Positions 44,741 through 53,789 of a stretch of DNA of 64,000 nucleotides are shown here, in pieces. Position numbers and translations under genes: made by a program. The stretch covers positions 2,170,001 to 2,234,000 of the forward strand of contig CBDAPL010000001.1 of NCBI GenBank assembly GCA_965198495.1, written 5' to 3'. Each line of letters opens with the position of its first letter. Position 1 is the stretch's first letter. This stretch comes from RH-AL1 sp965198495 (GTDB lineage: Bacteria > Pseudomonadota > Alphaproteobacteria > Rhizobiales > Beijerinckiaceae). The notes beneath the pieces were generated by a model. The model saw nothing but the letters and a program-made list of their open reading frames with translations. It did not search any database and was not told the origin of the DNA.

Positions 44741-45958
44741 ATGCGGGCCGGTCAGGTCGACGGTGGTTCGAGGCTCGGCGTCGCGGCGGCACTCGTCGCG
44801 GCGGCCTTCATGCTGTCGGGCTGCGTCACCGACAAGGTCTCCGAGGTCACCTCCTCCGTCGGTGACGTCTTCGCCACGGCCGAGCCGCAGGCGCCGCGTC
44901 GCGTGCCGATGTTCGTCGTCTCGACGCGCAAAGGGAAGGGCGCCGACAGCAACGAACTCGCGGACGCCGTGCGCGACTCGTTGCAGACGGTCACCGTGCC
45001 GCCGGGACACACGGCCGGCGAGATCGAGCGCGCGAGCCTTGGCCGCGATGATCCCGCCCGTCATTTCACCGTCTCCGCCTACCGCGGCCTCGACGATACC
45101 GAGTTCAAGGACGAGATCGCCTCGCACCTGTCGGGGCGCATCGGCTCGAACCGCGACGTGCTGGTGTACGTGCACGGTTTCAACACGAGTTACGACGATG
45201 CCCGCTTCCGCCTCGCGCAGATCGCCACGGATGGCCGCTTCGGCGGCGTGCCGTTGCTGTTCACCTGGCCGGCGGCGGGCAGCCTGTTCGACTACGGCGC
45301 GGCCAAGGAGAGCGCGTCGGCCTCACGCGACGCTCTGGCGCAGACACTCATGGAGCTGGGCGATCTGCCAGATGTCGGGCGTATCCACATCCTCGCGCAT
45401 TCGATGGGCAGCTGGCTCACCATGGAGGCGCTGCGCCAGGACGCGATCGCCGGCAAGCCCGACCTCAACGGCAAGCTTGGCGACGTGATGCTTGCGGCGC
45501 CCGATATCGACGTCAACGTGTTCCGCAACCAGATGGCCAAGCTCGACCCCTCGCACGTGTCGGTGCTGGTGTCGTCCAACGACCGCGCGCTGTCCCTCTC
45601 GAGGCGCCTCGCCGGCGACCGGCCGCGCGTCGGCGCGCTCGATCCCCGCAACCCGGCCGATCAGGCCGTGCTCGACCGCCTAGGGGTCCACGTCTACGAC
45701 TTGTCGAGCGAATCGACCGGCCTGATAGGGCATGGCACCTACGCCAACGCGCCCGCTGTCGTGAAGCAGATCGGGGCGACGATCGGTGCCAAACGCGTGC
45801 AGGATTCCGACGTCACGGCGGTGCTCGGCACCCGCCCGGTCGACGAGCACGTCATGACCAAGCCGCTGCCGCCGATGACGGGTCCCTCGGTGCCGCCGCC
45901 GATCGCGCCCGGGCCGCTACCGGTCAGCCCGCCGGTCGACCCGACCGCGCTGCACTAG
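44741..45958 (+). CDS. Alpha/beta hydrolase lipoprotein (DUF900 type)
   Basis: A 405-residue envelope protein. It begins with a lipoprotein signal: about 25 residues ending in the lipobox LSGC, so the Cys at about 28 is the lipidated one. The hydrolase domain has VLVYVHGFNTSYDDA (oxyanion region, about 135-150), the nucleophile elbow AHSMGSW (about 223), and a DUF900-like core with FTWPAAGS. The tail is Pro-rich. ATG 44741 with GGAAGG upstream starts just before the signal. Substrate unknown. Confidence 0.87.
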   Translation: MRAGQVDGGSRLGVAAALVAAAFMLSGCVTDKVSEVTSSVGDVFATAEPQAPRRVPMFVVSTRKGKGADSNELADAVRDSLQTVTVPPGHTAGEIERASLGRDDPARHFTVSAYRGLDDTEFKDEIASHLSGRIGSNRDVLVYVHGFNTSYDDARFRLAQIATDGRFGGVPLLFTWPAAGSLFDYGAAKESASASRDALAQTLMELGDLPDVGRIHILAHSMGSWLTMEALRQDAIAGKPDLNGKLGDVMLAAPDIDVNVFRNQMAKLDPSHVSVLVSSNDRALSLSRRLAGDRPRVGALDPRNPADQAVLDRLGVHVYDLSSESTGLIGHGTYANAPAVVKQIGATIGAKRVQDSDVTAVLGTRPVDEHVMTKPLPPMTGPSVPPPIAPGPLPVSPPVDPTALH

Positions 45959-46002
45959 CGTCTAAGGCAAACGATGGCGGCGACGCGTGGCTCGGCCGGT
46001 CT

Positions 46003-46173
46003 TCAGAGCATAGCCATCGTCTCGAAAGCGTCGCCGGCGCCGGGATGCATGAACGCCGACAGCAGCGCGAAGGCGAACAGCAGCGCACAGACGATGGTGA
46101 GGAGAGTCAACCCGGCATCATTGGGCGATCGGGCGCCTGGTACGTTCGCAATATCGATCGATTTCGTCAGCAT
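46003..46173 (-). CDS. 56-residue membrane protein, unknown
   Basis: A short reading frame with a strong GGAGA ribosome-binding site 6 bases before its ATG. It encodes MLTKSIDIANVPGARSP, one membrane helix (about 22-42, AGLTLLTIVCALLFAFALL) and a short tail ending AFETMAML. I cannot assign a family. The hydrophobic pattern and good initiation signals argue that it is real. Confidence 0.55.
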   Translation of the reverse strand: MLTKSIDIANVPGARSPNDAGLTLLTIVCALLFAFALLSAFMHPGAGDAFETMAML

Positions 46174-46233
46174 GGATCGTCTCCATCACTCGCGTGAAGC
46201 GACGAAGATCATCTGATTTCTGGGTGCCAGCAT

Positions 46234-46254
46234 CCCCTAAACGGGTGATAGGGG
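46234..46254. terminator. Weak hairpin between the small membrane gene and hit
   Basis: CCCCTA (46234-46239) pairs with TAGGGG (46249-46254) over a 9-base loop, beyond the 3' end of the HIT gene and upstream of the small membrane protein gene. Without a T-run it is only a possible transcript end for the leftward HIT gene. Confidence 0.25.
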
Positions 46255-46325
46255 CTCAATAATCGCCTTGTTGGCACACGTGCCGCAGTCCGTCGTCGCC
46301 TCGCGCCTGATCGACGGCGAGACGA

Positions 46326-46754
46326 CTACAGCGCGGCCGCGATCTTCGCCGCGTGCGCCTTCAGTACAGCGCCGTCCGCCATCGCTCCGGCATGCGGTTT
46401 CAACGCGACACCCTCGAAGCGGGGGATAAGGTGGAAGTGCAGGTGGAACACGGTCTGCCCGCTCGCCGGCTCGTTGAACTGGATCAGCGTCAGCCCGTCC
46501 GCCGCGAAGGCCTTCTTCACCGCCGCGCCGACCTTCTGCACGCGCGGCATCACTGCCGCGAGCGCGTCCGGCGGCATGTCGAGCATGTTGCGCGCAGGCT
46601 GTTTTGGCACCACCAGCACGTGGCCGTCGCCTTGCGGCATCACGTCCATGAAGGCCAGTGCCATATCGTCCTCGAAGACCTTGTGGCACGGGATTTCACC
46701 GCGCAGGATCTTGGCGAAAATGTTCTGGTCGTCGTAGGCGGGTAGGGTGCTCAT
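46326..46754 (-). CDS. HIT family nucleotide-binding hydrolase
   Basis: A 142-residue cytosolic histidine-triad protein of the HINT/PKCI type, which hydrolyses phosphoramidates or adenylates. Seen are DDQNIFAKILRGEIPC at the N-terminus, the Zn-type region CHKVFEDD, and the active triad HLHFHLIPR (about 103-111). Length and motifs are normal. ATG at 46754. Confidence 0.93.
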   Translation of the reverse strand: MSTLPAYDDQNIFAKILRGEIPCHKVFEDDMALAFMDVMPQGDGHVLVVPKQPARNMLDMPPDALAAVMPRVQKVGAAVKKAFAADGLTLIQFNEPASGQTVFHLHFHLIPRFEGVALKPHAGAMADGAVLKAHAAKIAAAL

Positions 46755-46829
46755 GCGCCGATCTTATGCCAAATCCCGCGGCGTCGCGCGAGCCTTCAGC
46801 TGAAGAGGTGGGAAGCCCCGACGCCCCAA

Positions 46830-48071
46830 TCAGACGTCCTTTCCGCTTGCCGGCGTTCCTTTCTTGAAAGGCGTCAGTTCGGCATATTCGTCGAGCGACG
46901 CGTCGACCGCGATGCGCTCACGCGCGAGGTAGTCGTCGATCGCCTGGGCGAAGCGCTTGTCGGGAATGTCGTGAGCGGAGTAAGTCGGCACGGCGCGATA
47001 GCCGCGCGCCAGTTTGTGCTCGCCCTGAGCGCCGGCCTCGACGCGCTTCAGCCCGTGCGTGATCGCGTAGTCGATCGCCTGATAGTAGCAGACTTCGAAA
47101 TGCAGGAACGGGTGCTCCTCGATCGAGCCCCAGTTGCGCCCGTACAGCGCGTCGTCGCCGATGAAGTTGATGGCGCCGGCGATGTAGCGGCCCTCGCGCT
47201 TGGCCATTACAAGGAGGATGCGGTCCGCCATCGTCCGGCCGACCGTCTCGAAGAAGGCGCGGGTGAGATATGGGCGACCCCACTTGCGCGCGCCGGTGTC
47301 CGTGTAGAAGTCGTAGAACGCCTTCCAATGCGCGGGCTGGATCGCCAGACCGGTCAAGGCCTCGATGGTGATGCCGGGCGCCAGAGCGTCGCGCCGCTCG
47401 CGGCGGATCATCTTGCGCTTGCGAGACGCGAGACTGTTGAGGAACGCGTCGAAGTCGGCGTAGCCCTCGTTGATGAAGTGAAACTGCTGGCCGGTGCGCT
47501 GCAGCATCCCCGCCACGCCCATCGCGTCGTATTCCGGCTTCGTCGAGAAGGTGACGTGCACCGAGGACGCCGTTATCTTGGCGCGCCACGCCTGCAGGCC
47601 GGCAATCAGCGTCTCCATCGCCAACGGCTCGGCGTCCGCCGCCACCAATAGGCGCCGCCCGGTGGCGGGCGTAAACGGCACACAGACCTGCAGCTTGGGA
47701 TAATAATCGAGCCCGTTGCGATGATAAGCGTCCGCCCAAGCGTGATCGAACACGTACTCGCCCATCGAGTGAGTCTTGATGTAGCAGGGCGCCGCCGCCA
47801 TCACGCGGCCGGTCTTGTCTTCCACGATGACGTGGGTCGGCATCCAACCGGTTCGCCCGCCGACCGACTTCGAGGTCTCAAGAGCGAGCAGGAAGGCGTG
47901 GGTGATGAAGGGGTTGAAGCGCTCTCCTTCGACGGTCGTTCGCCCATCCGTCGCATCCGCCTCACGCGCCGATGTAGCCATCCGCGGCACGGGGTTGGCG
48001 CAAGCGTCCCATTGGGCCGGGTCAATCTCCGCAATGGATTGGACGATACGGACGACGGGTGTTGTCAGCAT
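46830..48071 (-). CDS. GNAT/FemAB-like acyltransferase of the DUF482 family
   Basis: A 413-residue cytosolic protein of the DUF482 (peptidogalycan biosynthesis) family in the acetyltransferase superfamily. Visible family stretches are NPFITHAFLLALE, HAWADAYHRNGLDYYPKLQ, FLNSLASRKRKMIRRERR, GAINFIGDDALYGRNWGSIE, HFEVCYYQAIDYAI and EAGAQGEHKLARGY. The last two are diagnostic. The acceptor substrate is unknown. ATG at 48071. Confidence 0.88.
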   Translation of the reverse strand: MLTTPVVRIVQSIAEIDPAQWDACANPVPRMATSAREADATDGRTTVEGERFNPFITHAFLLALETSKSVGGRTGWMPTHVIVEDKTGRVMAAAPCYIKTHSMGEYVFDHAWADAYHRNGLDYYPKLQVCVPFTPATGRRLLVAADAEPLAMETLIAGLQAWRAKITASSVHVTFSTKPEYDAMGVAGMLQRTGQQFHFINEGYADFDAFLNSLASRKRKMIRRERRDALAPGITIEALTGLAIQPAHWKAFYDFYTDTGARKWGRPYLTRAFFETVGRTMADRILLVMAKREGRYIAGAINFIGDDALYGRNWGSIEEHPFLHFEVCYYQAIDYAITHGLKRVEAGAQGEHKLARGYRAVPTYSAHDIPDKRFAQAIDDYLARERIAVDASLDEYAELTPFKKGTPASGKDV

Positions 48072-48225
48072 GCAGCCAAACTAGCCACCGGGCGCGCATC
48101 GAGCAACGTCCGACCGCGCGGCGCGGCACAATGGCCGCGTTCGGCCTCTCGCGGGCGCGACGATGCGCGGGCATCGACAGAATACATTTGTCCTGACGAC
48201 GCCTCGATGGTCTCCTTGCCCGAGG

Positions 48226-50217
48226 CTATCGGGAGCGCATCGTCTGCATCTGCGTAAGGTAGTCGCCGACTTTCTCGTTCATCGCGTCGGCACGCGTCGC
48301 CATGCTCGCGGCTGCGGTAAAGACGTCTTGCGCCGCCGCGTCCGTCGAGCTTGAAGCCTGGATCACGTTAGCGATATTGGCGGTTACCGCGTCCGTTTCG
48401 GCGGCGGCTCGCGCCGCGTTGGAGGTGATGCGACTGATCGAGGCGGATTGCTCCTGCACCGCGCTGGCGATTTTTGCCGTGTTGTCGTCCATGCCACCGA
48501 TCGTCTGCCTGATCTCGTCGATGGTGCTTGCGGCGGACTGCATCGCTTCCTGAATGGCGCTGATCTGAGTGCTGATCTCCTGCGTCGCTTTGCCGGTCGC
48601 GACGGCGAGTTGTTTGACTTCTCCCGCGACGACGGCGAACCCGCGTCCCGCCTCCCCGGCTCGGGCGGCCTCGATCGTCGCGTTCAAGGCGAGAAGGTTG
48701 GTCTCGTGCGCGATAGCCTGGATGAGGCCGACGACGTTGCCGATTCTCTGCGCGCCGGCGACCAGGGCGCGCACGTTGACGTCGGCATCCTGCGCTCGCA
48801 GGACCGCCTCGTTCGCCATCTGCGTGGATGTCGTGACCTGTTGGCTTATCTCGTTGATTGAAGCCGAGACCTCGGCCGTGCTCGTGGCGACGCGGCGTAC
48901 GTAGGTCGAAGCTTCGGTAGCCGCCGCCGCGACCTTGACCGAGCGATCGTTCGTTTGTGCGGCGATCTCGCGGAGGTCTTTGGCGGTATGCGCCATCGTC
49001 CCGGCGGCCTCGGCGAGCGACAGGATGTGCGCGCCGACCTCGGACTGAAAAGAGCGATTCAGCGCCTCTATGCGTTGGAAGCCTTGTTGCTTGAGCAGCT
49101 GCTCCTCTTCCTTCTCCTTGTCGAGCGTACGCACCCGAACCAGCCCGTCGCGAAAGACGCTCACGGCATTGGCCATCGCGCCGACCTCGTCATCGCGGGC
49201 GGCAAGCGGGATCCTTGTTTCGAGCGCGCCGGCCGCGAGTTTGCGCATGGCTTGGGTGATCACGACGAGCGGCGCGGCGATGCTGCGGACCAGCGCCCAG
49301 GCGAGGAAAGTCCCAACGCCGACGGCGAACGCGGTCGCCACCAGGTCGAACGTTCGCGCGCCCGAGATCGCGTCGAGCATGCGCGTGACGGCCGCGCGCT
49401 GCTCCGTGCTGCCGACGATCCTCGCGTTGGTGCCGTCCGCGAGCAACAGGTCGGCGGCCTCTTTCCACCTCGCTGACTCGACGGCGACCGCTATCGTGCT
49501 GCTCTCCAGCCCGTGCAACGCCGCTTCGAAGCTGACCATCGGCTGTTCGATGGCACCGACGAAGCGCGATACACGCGCGCTGGCGTGCTGGTCTTTTCGA
49601 AGAATCTGGAGTGCTTGCTTGGCAAGCTCGAGCCAGCGCCTGGCCGCCTCAATCTCCGCAGGCTCGCGAGATGAATGATAGCGGAAAATCGATACCCCGG
49701 CTGCCTCGACGGCGGCGATCAGGCGAACAGACTCCCGGGTCGCGTCCTCGTCGGACCCAGCATGCTCGGCTATGGCCGTGGCCAGAACCTGCATATCCGT
49801 CAAGGCGACGCCTGCCTCGGTGGTTTGCTTCTGTCGGGCGCCAACCAAGGTCATGATCGAGCCGAGATAACGAAGATAGGCCTGCGTGTCGCGCGTGAGA
49901 TTGGCGAGGGAGACGCTCTTCTCCTTCGCCAACAGATGAGGGAGTGACTCGGTGGCCTTCGCGAGATCGTGCGCCGCGTTATTGAGCAGCTCAAGGTCGA
50001 AAGGCGCTTCGCTCAAGACGTAGATGTTGCCGCGCGCGAGTGTCGCGCGGATGCGTAAATTGAATTCGATCAGCCCAGTGGTCCTCAAGAGACCAACGTC
50101 GACTTTCTCAGCCTCGTGACGGACGGCCGTGATCGCAAGGAGCGAGTTGGCGCCGAGCGCGACCAGAAGAGCCAGGACGATCAGGAAAGCACCGACGACG
50201 CGAACCTTGATGGTCAT
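48226..50217 (-). CDS. Methyl-accepting chemotaxis protein with large helical sensor
   Basis: A 663-residue chemoreceptor. Helix 1 is about 8-30; the periplasmic sensor of about 250 residues is nearly all helix, matching in length the helical bimodular (HBM) sensors that bind organic acids; helix 2 is about 288-312, then HAMP and a signalling hairpin with IAHETNLLALNATIEAARAG and GRGFAVVAGEVKQLA. No C-terminal pentapeptide. Its ATG overlaps the stop of the upstream TRAP-type binding-protein gene (ATGA), so the two are made together. The SBP-receptor partnership is inferred. Confidence 0.92.
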   Translation of the reverse strand: MTIKVRVVGAFLIVLALLVALGANSLLAITAVRHEAEKVDVGLLRTTGLIEFNLRIRATLARGNIYVLSEAPFDLELLNNAAHDLAKATESLPHLLAKEKSVSLANLTRDTQAYLRYLGSIMTLVGARQKQTTEAGVALTDMQVLATAIAEHAGSDEDATRESVRLIAAVEAAGVSIFRYHSSREPAEIEAARRWLELAKQALQILRKDQHASARVSRFVGAIEQPMVSFEAALHGLESSTIAVAVESARWKEAADLLLADGTNARIVGSTEQRAAVTRMLDAISGARTFDLVATAFAVGVGTFLAWALVRSIAAPLVVITQAMRKLAAGALETRIPLAARDDEVGAMANAVSVFRDGLVRVRTLDKEKEEEQLLKQQGFQRIEALNRSFQSEVGAHILSLAEAAGTMAHTAKDLREIAAQTNDRSVKVAAAATEASTYVRRVATSTAEVSASINEISQQVTTSTQMANEAVLRAQDADVNVRALVAGAQRIGNVVGLIQAIAHETNLLALNATIEAARAGEAGRGFAVVAGEVKQLAVATGKATQEISTQISAIQEAMQSAASTIDEIRQTIGGMDDNTAKIASAVQEQSASISRITSNAARAAAETDAVTANIANVIQASSSTDAAAQDVFTAAASMATRADAMNEKVGDYLTQMQTMRSR

Positions 50218-51266
50218 CGGGATGCTTGGGTGGGAGAAGGCGCGGCCGCCGCGGCCGCCGCGTTCCTGAGCCTTTCGATCGCCTCATGTCCGAACAGATG
50301 ATCGAACACGGGCGATGCCGTCGAGACCGCCTCGAGAAAGGCGGCCCTGTCGACATCCTGAACTACGTTCACGCCGAACGCTTTCAGCGCCGCGATCCCG
50401 TTTTGCTCCGCCGTGGTCGCGGCGACGCGAGACTCCCGCGCGGCGAGGCGGGCGGCTTCCCTGAACGCTGCCTTGTCGGCGTCCGACAGGGCGTCGAAAG
50501 CGTCCTGAGACATCAGGATAATCGCCGGATCGTACACGTGGGAGGAGAGCGTCAGGTAATGTTGGACCTCATAGAAGCGGCTCGACAGGATGGTGGCTAT
50601 GGGGTTCTCCTCCCCGTCGGCGCGGCCGCCGCGTAAGGCGCCGTAGACCTCCGGAAAAGGGATCTGCTCGACTTCGGCGCCAAGCGCCTTGAAGCCCGCG
50701 GCCATGACGTCGGATTGGGGCAGTCGGATCCGCAAGCCCTTGAGATCTCCGGGTGCCTTGATGGGCCGTTTCGAATTGGTGAGCTGGCGCATGCCGTTCT
50801 CGCCCCAGGCGAGGCCGACGACGCCGGCGCCGTCGAACATCCTGAGGTATCCTTCGCCGATCGGCCCATCCAGTACCGCACGGGCCGCGGCGGCGTCATG
50901 GAAGAGGAATGGAATGTTGAAGATGCCCGCCGCCGGCACGACTTTTGGCAACGGTGCGCCCGTTATGAAGGCGAGGTCGAGCGCGCCGAGCTGCACGTCC
51001 TTGATCATCGCCGTTTCGCCGCCGAGCATGGCATTGGGGTAGTTCTCGATGGCGTAGCGGTCGTTTGTGCGTGTGGCGATCTCGGCGGCGAAGACCTGCT
51101 CGCCTTTGCCAAGCTGGGAGTCGGGCGTGAGGATGTAGCCGAACTTCAACGTTCGCGTGGCCGCCAAGCTCGCATCGGCAGGGAGAACGGCTATTGCGGC
51201 CAATGCGGAAGCAAGCAGGCGCGCCAACCTTGCGATCGAACCTGCAAGACGGGATGGGCCTGGCAT
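50214..51266 (-). CDS. TRAP-type DctP solute-binding protein
   Basis: A 350-residue periplasmic binding protein of the DctP family, which usually binds carboxylic acids. It has a signal peptide (about 1-36, ending ADASLAA), then TLKFGYILTPDSQLGKG, the ligand-Arg region LKGLRIRLPQSDVM and EVYGALRGGRADGEENP, the diagnostic helix. I chose ATG 51266, with GGAA upstream, because it starts a good signal peptide; ATG 51293 is possible. No DctQ or DctM transporter gene is nearby and a chemoreceptor gene overlaps its end. Confidence 0.88.
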   Translation of the reverse strand: MPGPSRLAGSIARLARLLASALAAIAVLPADASLAATRTLKFGYILTPDSQLGKGEQVFAAEIATRTNDRYAIENYPNAMLGGETAMIKDVQLGALDLAFITGAPLPKVVPAAGIFNIPFLFHDAAAARAVLDGPIGEGYLRMFDGAGVVGLAWGENGMRQLTNSKRPIKAPGDLKGLRIRLPQSDVMAAGFKALGAEVEQIPFPEVYGALRGGRADGEENPIATILSSRFYEVQHYLTLSSHVYDPAIILMSQDAFDALSDADKAAFREAARLAARESRVAATTAEQNGIAALKAFGVNVVQDVDRAAFLEAVSTASPVFDHLFGHEAIERLRNAAAAAAAPSPTQASR

Positions 51267-51361
51267 ATAATGTTCCGTAAATGTCGATCCCATCGTCTCC
51301 GATGGCGGTAAATTTTCCGCTAAGATCGCCCGCACGGGCGCGGCCACGCCAAGTCGACAGC

Positions 51362-52765
51362 TCAACGCATCGACGGGTTCGCGCCTAGCATCGCCGCGAG
51401 GTTGGGCTCCGGATCTGTAGCGGGCTCCGGCTTGTCGATGAAGTTGACTGGCACCCCGGGCTTCACCATTCCCGCCAGCTCCTGCGCGTTCCAGTTCGTC
51501 AGCCGCACGCAGCCGTGCGATCGGGTCTTGTCGATCTTCGAAGGATCTGGCGTGCCATGGATGCCATAGGTCGGCTTCGACAAGGCGATGAAGGCGGCGC
51601 CGACCGGATTATTGGGGCCGGGCGGCAGGATCAGCTTCTTGACGTTGTTGCCCTGCTGGAAGTTCTTGACCGGGTCATAGGTGTAGGTCGGATGCGGAGC
51701 GATGCCCCGCACGACGTACGAGCCCGACGGCGAAGGAAGCTCGTCGCTGCCGATCGTGGCGGGATAGGCGACGATCAAGCTGCCTTGATCGTCGAAGGCG
51801 AGCACCTGGCCTTTCGCCTTGTCGACGTCGATGCGGGCGACTTGCGAGGCGAGTGGCAAGGTCTCGACCTGCGCGACGACGATCGTGTTGCCGGCCACCT
51901 CCATGTCGATGCCCGGGTTCAGGGCCCTCAGGAACTTGCGATCCATGTGGAAGCGCTCGCCGAACATTTCGTTGGCCGAGCGATAGCCGAGGTCGGGCAG
52001 CTGCGCTTGGAGCGCGTAGTCGGCTGGCAGATCGGGGTAGAACGGACCGACCACGTCCTCCGGTTTGATCGTATAGCTGCCTAGCACCGGCGCGGCACTG
52101 TCGCCGCCGAGCTCGTCCCAGACGCGACGGGTCAACTTGCCGTCGACCGGGAGTCCGCGCACGGTCTCGAAGGTCGAGATCGCCTTGACGAAATTCGACC
52201 CGTAACGCCCATCGATGACGCCTGGCGGCGCGTGAGCGCGGTCGAGTAGGATTTCCGCCTTGAGGACGACGGGATCGATGCTCTTTGACAGCTCGTTGGC
52301 GCGATTGAATTTGGCCGTGTTGATCGCCTCCGGCGTCAGCGGCGCGCGGGGAGTCGCCAGCGCCGGATCAGGCGCTGCGCGCGAGATCGTGACCGGCACG
52401 TCGAGCGGACGCGAAACGCCGACGCCAAAAGACTTGATCGGAGGCGGTGTCTTCACCGCTGTCAGGGTCTTCGCCGGAGGCAGGGCTCTGGCAGAAGCGA
52501 TGGCTCTGGCAGAAGGCACGGCTCTGGCAGAAGGCACGGCTCCGGCAGAAGGCACGGGCTTGTCGCTCTTGGCGTCTTCCTGCTTTAGGAGGTCGGAGAT
52601 GGCTTGCGGGGAAAAGTCGTGCGCGGGCTTGGCGACTGTCGGCTTGCCGGCGTCCGCGTTTCCGAGCACGTCGCCGATCGCATCGCTCGTTTGCGCCAAT
52701 GTTGGGAGCGCCGTCGCGATCAGCGCTAGGACGGCGTAGAGCCCTGTAAGAAAAAGCCGGTTCAA
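51362..52765 (-). CDS. Periplasmic L,D-transpeptidase (YkuD) with PG-binding domain
   Basis: Forms 3-3 cross-links or attaches proteins to peptidoglycan. The 467 residues begin with a good signal peptide from TTG 52765 (MNRLFLTGLYAVLALIATAL), preceded by GGAG; a GTG at 52816 in frame would add 17 residues. A repeat-rich Ala/Pro linker (PSARA, about 70-100) follows, then a PG_binding_1-like region (about 165-205) and the YkuD domain (about 300-430) with HGTPDPSKI and the catalytic SHGCVRLTNW. Divergent from terC. Confidence 0.88.
   Translation of the reverse strand: MNRLFLTGLYAVLALIATALPTLAQTSDAIGDVLGNADAGKPTVAKPAHDFSPQAISDLLKQEDAKSDKPVPSAGAVPSARAVPSARAIASARALPPAKTLTAVKTPPPIKSFGVGVSRPLDVPVTISRAAPDPALATPRAPLTPEAINTAKFNRANELSKSIDPVVLKAEILLDRAHAPPGVIDGRYGSNFVKAISTFETVRGLPVDGKLTRRVWDELGGDSAAPVLGSYTIKPEDVVGPFYPDLPADYALQAQLPDLGYRSANEMFGERFHMDRKFLRALNPGIDMEVAGNTIVVAQVETLPLASQVARIDVDKAKGQVLAFDDQGSLIVAYPATIGSDELPSPSGSYVVRGIAPHPTYTYDPVKNFQQGNNVKKLILPPGPNNPVGAAFIALSKPTYGIHGTPDPSKIDKTRSHGCVRLTNWNAQELAGMVKPGVPVNFIDKPEPATDPEPNLAAMLGANPSMR
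52484..52555. repeat. Four 18-bp in-frame repeats within the L,D-transpeptidase gene
   Basis: Four 18-base units with consensus GGCTCTGGCAGAAGGCAC lie at 52484-52501, 52502-52519, 52520-52537 and 52538-52555; the first and last differ slightly. On the coding strand they give repeated six-residue steps in the linker (VPSARA-type). Being in frame, copy-number change would lengthen or shorten the linker without breaking the protein. Confidence 0.9.
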
Positions 52766-52833
52766 GGAGAAAACTCCGAACGCTCTGGATACGGCAAGAC
52801 GCGCGGCATCCGTCACCTCATCGGTAAAGCGCG

Positions 52834-52845
52834 ATCGTTAACGAT
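52834..52845. promoter_or_regulatory. 12-base palindrome in the ldt-terC divergent gap
   Basis: ATCGTTAACGAT is a perfect palindrome located between the start of the leftward L,D-transpeptidase gene and the rightward terC gene (start 52963). It could be a shared operator. I checked the same gap for a Mn-sensing yybP-ykoY riboswitch and saw no such fold. Confidence 0.3.
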
Positions 52846-52962
52846 GTCTTGCGCCGTCAGCGCCGGACCAAGCGAGGCTGGCGAACGCGGCCTTTGGCCC
52901 GTCGGCGGGTTGTGCGATGAAGCACGGCAATCTCGGTTGAGCTCGAAAGACGTAGACGCGCG

Positions 52963-53709
52963 ATGGCCGACCTTATGACCCTGGTGCTGCAGGGCCTGCA
53001 GATCATCTGGATCAACGTCCTGCTTTCGGCCGATAATGCCGTCGTCATCGCTTTGGCCTGCCGGGGCGTGGCGCGGGAGAAGCGCAAATGGGCGGTTCTC
53101 GGCGGATCGCTTGCCGCCGTCTCGATGCGAATCCTGTTCACGATCTTCATCGTCGCATTGCTGCGGCTGCCTTATGTCAAGCTCGTGAGCGGTGTGCTTC
53201 TCTTCTGGATCGCCTTCAACCTGCTGCGAGAGGATGGCGCGGAGCAGGACATCGCGCGCCCCACATCGCTATGGGGCGCCGTGCGCACCATAGCGATCGC
53301 CGACGCTGTCATGTCACTCGACAATGTCGTCGCCGTGGCGGCGGCGGCGAAGAATTCGCTTCCCATGATCGTCTTTGGCATTGGCCTCTCCGTGCCGCTG
53401 ATCGTCTTTGGCTCCACCCTCATGCTCAGGCTTCTCCAGCGCTTTCCGGTCCTGGTGACCGCCGGGGCGGCGCTGCTCGGATGGGTGGCGGGCGAAATGA
53501 TGATCGCCGATCCGATCTTTGAGCGGAGCGTCGCTTGGCTTGGCGAGCGGATCGTCACATTCACCCCGATCGTCCTCGCCTGGATCGCCTCTCGCCCGGA
53601 TCATGCCGAGCTTATCGCCGGCGCCTCCGGCGCCGTGTTGCTTCTCGCGACCGCGGGGATCCTACGGCTGCTTCGCTCGCGGACATCGCGGATGCCGGCT
53701 CCGCTTTAG
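52963..53709 (+). CDS. TerC family membrane protein (YjbE type)
   Basis: A 248-residue inner-membrane protein with about seven helices. Two symmetric conserved motifs with acidic residues, LLSADNAVVIALACRG and MSLDNVVAVAAAA, mark the TerC family, whose members export manganese or handle metal ions. The exact substrate cannot be read from sequence. ATG 52963 follows a weak GACG leader. It is 80 bases upstream of gloA. Confidence 0.9.
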   Translation: MADLMTLVLQGLQIIWINVLLSADNAVVIALACRGVAREKRKWAVLGGSLAAVSMRILFTIFIVALLRLPYVKLVSGVLLFWIAFNLLREDGAEQDIARPTSLWGAVRTIAIADAVMSLDNVVAVAAAAKNSLPMIVFGIGLSVPLIVFGSTLMLRLLQRFPVLVTAGAALLGWVAGEMMIADPIFERSVAWLGERIVTFTPIVLAWIASRPDHAELIAGASGAVLLLATAGILRLLRSRTSRMPAPL

Positions 53710-53789
53710 ACCCCGATCGTTCCGCTCTTGGATCGACCAGCCGGCGCCCGCGTTGGCGAAGCGTCATTTCATCGGCAACGGAGGCCAAC

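Noticed and set aside
52817..52962. Mn-sensing yybP-ykoY riboswitch before terC
   Set aside because: No conserved junction motifs visible in the 146-base leader; only a palindrome.
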